Assembly (NCBI GenBank): GCA_964360375.1
Contig: CAYHWG010000001.1
Location: 1 to 42,284, forward strand
Length of the DNA: 42,284 nucleotides
Direction of reading: 5' to 3'
DNA from: XYB2-FULL-45-11 sp964360375
GTDB taxonomy: Bacteria; Patescibacteriota; Patescibacteriia; UBA9934; GWF2-40-263
Position numbers and translations under genes: made by a program. This document shows, piece by piece, positions 37,813 to 42,284 of this stretch. Position 1 is the stretch's first letter. Each line of letters starts with the position of its first letter. The notes beneath the pieces were generated by a model. The model worked only from the letters and a program-made list of their open reading frames with translations, was not told the DNA's origin and made no database searches.

Positions 37813-39233
37813 ATGGAACATTCGAAAATTACCATGGAAAAAATTGTTTCACTCGCAAAAACGCGAGGGTTTGTTTTTCCAGGTTCGGACATTTATGGGG
37901 GACTTGCGAATTCTTGGGATTACGGTCCGCTTGGGGTTGAGTTAAAAAATAACATCAAACAGATTTGGTGGAAGATGTTTGTGCAGGAACGTCTTGATAT
38001 GGTTGGAATTGATGCAGCACTCATCATGAATCCTAAAGTGTGGGAAGCCTCCGGACATGTGGCAACATTTAGTGATCCGCTTGTTGAGTGTAAAAAATGT
38101 CATGAACGGTATCGTGCAGATCAAATCAATCTTGCGGCACCGTGTCAAAAATGTGGTAATTCCGGCGGAGCCGGATCCGGCTTCGCCGGAAAGGGAATGT
38201 TNNNNNNNNNNCAGATCAAATTGATCTGGCAGCGTCTTGTGCAAAATGTGGTGATAAAGGCACGTTCACGGAACCTGCGTCTTTTAACCTCATGATGAAA
38301 ACATGGCTCGGTCCAAAAGAGGATGCGAGTGCTGTTGCTTATTTTCGTCCGGAAACCGCACAGGCGATGTTTGTGGATTTTCCGAATGTGCTCATCTCGA
38401 GTCGTAAGCGTGTTCCATTTGGAATGGCACAAATTGGAAAAGCATTTCGAAACGAAATCACCCCTGGAAATTTTATTTTTCGCACGCGCGAGTTTGAACA
38501 AATGGAGATTGAATACTTCGTGCATCCGGATGATTGGGAAACGGCGTTTGAACAATGGCTTTTGAACATGCATCAGTTCATGGATCGTGTTGGGATCGAT
38601 GCGTCCCGAACGCATCATCTTGAAGTCGCGAAGGATGAGTTGGCTCACTATTCCAAACGCACGGTTGATATTGAATTCGATTATCCGTTCGGCCGCAAAG
38701 AATTGTATGGACTCGCCTATCGAACAGATTTCGATCTCTCAACACATGCAAAACATTCCGGGGCAAATATCATCTATACGGATCCGATCACAAACGAAAA
38801 GTATGTTCCACACGTGATTGAACCATCGTTCGGTGTGGATCGTACACTCCTTGCTGTATTACTTTCTGCATACGATGAGGAGACGATTGCCTCCGAAGAT
38901 GGGGAAGGTGATACGCGCGTCGTGCTTCGATTCAAAAAAGAAATCGCCCCAATCAAAATTGCCATTTTGCCTTTATCGAAAAAAGAAGAGCTTTCGAGCG
39001 TTGCGCGTCCGATCGCCGAGCAACTCGCAAAAAATTGGCGTGTGGATTACGACGAGACTCAATCGATCGGAAAACGCTATCGTCGTCAAGACGAAATTGG
39101 AACTCCCTATTGTGTCACCGTTGATTTTGAATCGCTTGAGGATAAAGCAGTCACGATTCGTGATCGCGACACCATGAAACAGGAACGCGTTTCGATTGCG
39201 GAATTGGAAGAATGGTTTAAGAAACAGTTTTAA
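37813..39233 (+). CDS. glyS: Glycyl-tRNA synthetase, alpha2 type, interrupted by an assembly gap
   Basis: N-terminal part 37813-38201: MEKIVSLAKTRGFVFPGSDI, YGGLANSWDYGPLGVELKNN, HVATFSDPLVECKKCHERYR. C-terminal part 38212-39233: DKGTFTEPASFNLMMKTWLG, YFRPETAQAMFVDFPNVLI, PFGMAQIGKAFRNEITPGNF, FRTREFEQMEIEYFVH, HVIEPSFGVDRTLLAVLLSA and an anticodon-binding tail. The two parts are in different frames across 10 N, so the gap length is arbitrary. Just before and after the gap the zinc-ribbon words ADQINLAAPCQKCGN and DQIDLAASCAKCGD are the same piece twice, most simply a strain-variant overlap the assembler failed to merge. The left copy also carries the in-frame 30-bp palindrome (SGGAGSGFAG). 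Confidence 0.92.
38161..38190. repeat. 30-bp palindromic element inserted in frame in glyS
   Basis: Identical to 2230-2259 in metK. It separates CGN from KGM; the right-hand variant reads CGD-KGTF without it, showing what the uninterrupted sequence looks like. Confidence 0.9.
38202..38211. other. Assembly gap (10 N)
   Basis: Placeholder Ns. Frames of the two flanking halves of glyS do not match at this length. Confidence 0.99.
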
Positions 39234-39244
39234 TATTTTCCTTT

Positions 39245-39352
39245 GCGTCATCCCGACGGAGTTCGACGACGAGGGATCTTCGAGTATAATTTGCTCGCGG
39301 AGAGATCCCTGCCTGCTGGCAGGCAGGCTTCGCTCCGCTCAGGATGACGCGT
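39245..39352. repeat. 'catcccgac...caggatgac' element with nested GCCTGCCTG palindrome
   Basis: GTCATCCCGACGGAGTTCGA...GAGGGATCTTCG paired with GAGAGATCCCTGCC...CTCAGGATGACGCG. The right half contains CTGCCTGCTGGCAGGCAGG. It ends 8 bases before the peptidase start codon. Confidence 0.85.
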
Positions 39353-39359
39353 TCAAGAT

Positions 39360-40631
39360 ATGCCCCACCATCAATACTTTAAACTCAAAAATGGCATGCG
39401 CGTGCATCTTGTTCCTGTCGCTGGGACGCAAGCTGTGACGGTTTTGGTTCTCACACGCGTAGGATCACGTTATGAAACACCTGCGCTAAACGGTGCTTCG
39501 CATTTTATCGAGCACCTCATGTTTAAAGGGACGAAACGTCGTCCAGCAACGATTGATATTTCTCGTGCGCTCGATTCTGTTGGGGCACAATACAATGCTT
39601 ATACCAACAAACATGAGACGGGGTATTACATCAAAATTGATGCAAAACACACCAATCTCGCCGTCGACATGCTGCATGACATGGTGTTTCATTCCAAATT
39701 CGATCAAAAGGAATTGGATCGCGAACGAACAGTCGTGATGGAAGAGATTAACATGTATGAAGATAATCCGATGCGTCATGTTGAGGATCTGCTCGAAGGA
39801 CTCGTTTTTGATGGAAGCACACTTGGATGGGAGATTGCAGGATCGCACAAAACGATGAAAGAGATGAAACGCAATGAAATCATTGCGTTTCGCGATGCAC
39901 ATTATGTGCCGTCACGTATGGTCGTGTCGGTTGCAGGAAACATTCCAAAAGATATTCGTGCCACGCTCGAGAAAACATTCGGCTCCGTAAAACCATCAAC
40001 GAAAGAGCCTCATTCTTTCGAAGTATTTGTTCCGTCGTATGTCAAAAAGACCGTGAGTGTGAAATTTAAAAAGACCGAGCAGATTCATCTCATGTTTGGA
40101 TTTCCTTCATTTGGAATTGGGGACGATCGCAACGAAGCACTCATCATTCTCTCGACGATTCTTGGAGGCACGATGAGTTCGCGGCTTTTTATCTCCGTGA
40201 GAGAGCGCAAAGGGCTTGCGTACATGGTTCGTTCGGGAAACATGGCGTATGACGATGTGGGTGTCTTTTCAGTTCATGCAGGTCTTGATAAAACGCGCGT
40301 TCCACTTGCGTATAAAACCATCATGCAAGAGCTGCGAAAAATAAAACGTGAAGGCGTTACTGCAAAAGAGGTGCAAGAAGCAATTGATCACATTCGCGGA
40401 GGAATGTTGCTTGCGATGGAGAGTTCTTCTTTCCAAGCAGAGTGGTACGGAGATGATGAATTGTTTTTGAATCGTGTTCGAACACCGGATGAATATATGA
40501 AAAAGCTTGCGCGCGTGACAGCCTATGACGTGAAGGCGATCGCACAAGAGGTTATAAATGAAAAGAAAATGAAGCTCGCGGTGATCGGACCGTATAAAAA
40601 CGAGAACGCGTTTTTGAAATCGATTACGTAA
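39360..40631 (+). CDS. M16-family zinc peptidase
   Basis: 423 aa. Inverted zinc motif HFIEH (HxxEH) within NGASHFIEHLMFKGTKRR and the downstream zinc Glu in RERTVVMEEINMYEDNP are both present, as is the second-domain RERKGLAYMVRSGNMAYDDV motif (R/Y substrate-binding pair). MPP/PqqL-like M16B size, working as a homo- or hetero-dimer on peptides. ATG 39360 follows a repeat by 8 bases without a Shine-Dalgarno. Confidence 0.93.
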   Translation: MPHHQYFKLKNGMRVHLVPVAGTQAVTVLVLTRVGSRYETPALNGASHFIEHLMFKGTKRRPATIDISRALDSVGAQYNAYTNKHETGYYIKIDAKHTNLAVDMLHDMVFHSKFDQKELDRERTVVMEEINMYEDNPMRHVEDLLEGLVFDGSTLGWEIAGSHKTMKEMKRNEIIAFRDAHYVPSRMVVSVAGNIPKDIRATLEKTFGSVKPSTKEPHSFEVFVPSYVKKTVSVKFKKTEQIHLMFGFPSFGIGDDRNEALIILSTILGGTMSSRLFISVRERKGLAYMVRSGNMAYDDVGVFSVHAGLDKTRVPLAYKTIMQELRKIKREGVTAKEVQEAIDHIRGGMLLAMESSSFQAEWYGDDELFLNRVRTPDEYMKKLARVTAYDVKAIAQEVINEKKMKLAVIGPYKNENAFLKSIT

Positions 40632-40635
40632 TCGT

Positions 40636-41415
40636 ATGAAAACAATTGTCGGCAATTGGAAAATGAATTTGGGTGTACGCGAAAGTGTTGCGCTTGCACG
40701 TGCAATGCTTTTGTTACTGCGCGGAAAAAAAGTTTCTCCGCAGCTGATTTTGTGCCCTTCATTCATCTCCCTTGGGGAAGTGCATAAAGTTCTTGCACGC
40801 TCTAGTGCTCTGTTAGGCGCACAAACTGTTTCTTCAGAAGATCACGGTGCGTTTACCGGAGAAATTTCTATTCGCATGCTTTCGGAAGTTGGTGTTTCGC
40901 ATGTGATTATTGGACACTCAGAACGCCGCACGCTTTTTTCAGAAACAGATTTGATGATCAATCAAAAAATACAAATAGCACTCGAACATCATCTTGTTCC
41001 GATTGTGTGTGTTGGAGAAACAAAACAAGAACGCGCTTCTGGCGATGTTTTTCATCGGATGAGACAGCAACTTGAATCCGCTTTTCATCAGATTCATCTT
41101 AAACATTCTGATCGTATCTTTATCGCTTACGAACCTATTTGGGCGATCGGATCTGGTGTCACGCCAACGGTGGATGAAATCATTGAGGTACACAAACACA
41201 TCCGTCTCACGATGCAAGAACTCTATCCAAAAAATTCTTCTTCACAGGTGTCTATTTTATACGGAGGAAGTGTTCAGTCGGAAAATGCGTATGCCTTGTT
41301 ACGCGAACCGATGATTGAAGGTTTGCTCGTTGGAGGAGCGAGTTTGAAGATTCATGAAATGAAACCGATTGTGGATGCCGCTTGTGAAGTTTTGACCGCA
41401 CAATCACAATCATAA
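40636..41415 (+). CDS. tpiA: Triosephosphate isomerase
   Basis: 259 aa glycolytic TIM barrel. Catalytic residues are complete: Lys in IVGNWKMNLG, His in HVIIGHSERRTLF, Glu in FIAYEPIWAIGSG. Loop 6/7 and phosphate-binding motifs: VQSENAYALL with LYGGSV, and GLLVGGASLK. Starts five bases after the peptidase gene. Confidence 0.96.
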   Translation: MKTIVGNWKMNLGVRESVALARAMLLLLRGKKVSPQLILCPSFISLGEVHKVLARSSALLGAQTVSSEDHGAFTGEISIRMLSEVGVSHVIIGHSERRTLFSETDLMINQKIQIALEHHLVPIVCVGETKQERASGDVFHRMRQQLESAFHQIHLKHSDRIFIAYEPIWAIGSGVTPTVDEIIEVHKHIRLTMQELYPKNSSSQVSILYGGSVQSENAYALLREPMIEGLLVGGASLKIHEMKPIVDAACEVLTAQSQS

Positions 41416-41419
41416 ACAT

Positions 41420-42259
41420 ATGATTTGGATTATTCCTTTCATTATCCTTATTCTGAGTTTGACAGTCGTCGTCATGATCCTTGTGCGCAAGATGCCTTCT
41501 TTGCGTGTTATTTCGGTCGAGTCCATTCCAAAAGAACGTGTGCGACTTGTGAAGGAAAAAATTATTTTACAAAAAATGCAACGGATAGGCCACGATCGAT
41601 TTCATGGGTTTTTTAAGGTGCTTGGAATGGTGGGTAAATTTGTTTCTCGAACGGGTCGACGTCTTGTGCAAAAATTGTATTCCATTGAACAATCTTATCA
41701 AAAGATTAAACGCTCTGCTTCAGAAGGACAACATGTGTACGATCAAGAAACGATTAATCGTTTGGTGCGTGAAGCAGAAGGTTTGATGATGAAAGATGAA
41801 ATGATTCCCGCGGAAAAAATTTTTATCGATATTATCAGTCATAATCCGAAAAGTGTAGATGCATATGAAGGGTTAGGAAATTTGTATTTAAAAAACGATC
41901 AAACAGAGCAAGCACGAGAAACATTGCAATTTGCTTTGCGTATTTCTCCAAACGATGCAAGTGTTCTTGTTTCTCTTGCGGAATTAGAAATGAAATTAGA
42001 AAATGCGAAGGTTGCGGTAGGGTATTTGCGTAAAGCGGTTCAAAAACGTTCAAAAAATCCAAAATATCTCGACTTTCTTATTGAGGCTTCCTTGAAAGCT
42101 GGATCCCTTAAAGATGCACAAGAAGGAATACGTTTGTTAAAAAATGTGAATCCGGAAAATCAAAAGATTCAAGAGTTTACAGAGCGTTTTTTAAGACAAA
42201 AAGAGGTTTATCTCAAGAAAACAGATACCCACAGTGAAGATGCTTCACAAACCGAGTGA
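41420..42259 (+). CDS. TPR-repeat membrane protein
   Basis: 279 aa. N-terminal transmembrane segment (IIPFIILILSLTVVVMILV), a basic juxtamembrane region (about 25-100), then TPR units: EAEGLMMKDEMIPAEKIFID, SVDAYEGLGNLYLKNDQTEQ, ARETLQFALRISPNDASVLV, SLAELEMKLENAKVAVGYLR. Probably a cytoplasmic scaffold at the membrane. Last gene of the peptidase-tpiA run; the 25 bases after it contain TTGTTATTATTT, possibly another promoter. Confidence 0.85.
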   Translation: MIWIIPFIILILSLTVVVMILVRKMPSLRVISVESIPKERVRLVKEKIILQKMQRIGHDRFHGFFKVLGMVGKFVSRTGRRLVQKLYSIEQSYQKIKRSASEGQHVYDQETINRLVREAEGLMMKDEMIPAEKIFIDIISHNPKSVDAYEGLGNLYLKNDQTEQARETLQFALRISPNDASVLVSLAELEMKLENAKVAVGYLRKAVQKRSKNPKYLDFLIEASLKAGSLKDAQEGIRLLKNVNPENQKIQEFTERFLRQKEVYLKKTDTHSEDASQTE

Positions 42260-42284
42260 ACTTTGTTATTATTTTGCCGCGTCT

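Overview
The window looks like a piece of a Patescibacteria (CPR) genome, probably a Parcubacteria/Magasanikbacteria/Uhrbacteria-like lineage. This is inferred from content: a DUF4012 giant membrane protein, an archaeal-type UMP kinase, a divergent S-adenosylmethionine synthetase, TrmB-type regulation, DUF4015, many short or leaderless mRNAs, and dense 'cattgcgag/gaagcaatc' and 'gcctgcctgccggcaggc' repeats. A 10-N gap at 38202-38211 shows it is a scaffold, probably from a metagenome.

Layout. 1-7.4 kb: lexA (leftward, cut by the window edge) with a symmetric operator candidate, a DnaJ-type zinc-finger mini-protein, metK, a lipoprotein cyclophilin, a DUF4015 protein, a TM0106-type nuclease. 7.5-11 kb: xseA and xseB (exonuclease VII), each preceded by a small nuclease ORF (DUF559, GIY-YIG) lying inside its own inverted-repeat cassette; then a holin-like membrane protein and pyrH. 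11.2-14.4 kb: two PP2C-type phosphatases around a small lipoprotein, then a MNT/HEPN toxin-antitoxin pair. 14.4-15.8 kb: L10 leader, rplJ, rplL. 15.86-18.29 kb: an unusual unit, a ~775-nt run of about 16 consecutive stem-loops in a ~300-nt higher-order repeat, followed by an IS110-transposase-like gene and one more copy of the hairpin. 18.3-31.2 kb: a leftward pair of membrane proteins, then a long rightward cell-envelope cluster (wHTH regulator, TsaB-like, MscS-like TM protein, three GT2 glycosyltransferases, DUF4012, MreB, GT4, TrmB). 31.3-34.8 kb: a leftward GC-richer island with short membrane proteins, a 311-aa orphan and two homologous structured RNA leaders. 34.9-42.3 kb: holB, a BNR-repeat lipoprotein, frr, glyS (broken by the assembly gap), an M16 peptidase, tpiA and a TPR protein.

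How it works together. Most of the window is core replication, translation and envelope function. The novelty is in three layers laid over it. First, the hairpin array plus IS110-like protein, in which bases change in pairs so that stems are kept. Second, the paired structured leaders of the GC-rich island, with compensatory base changes and a UUCG/GAAA tetraloop swap. Third, several families of small repeats: nuclease-bearing cassettes, MITE-like hairpins that end a few bases before start codons, and a 30-bp palindrome inserted in frame inside metK and glyS. No rRNA, tRNA or CRISPR array was recognised.
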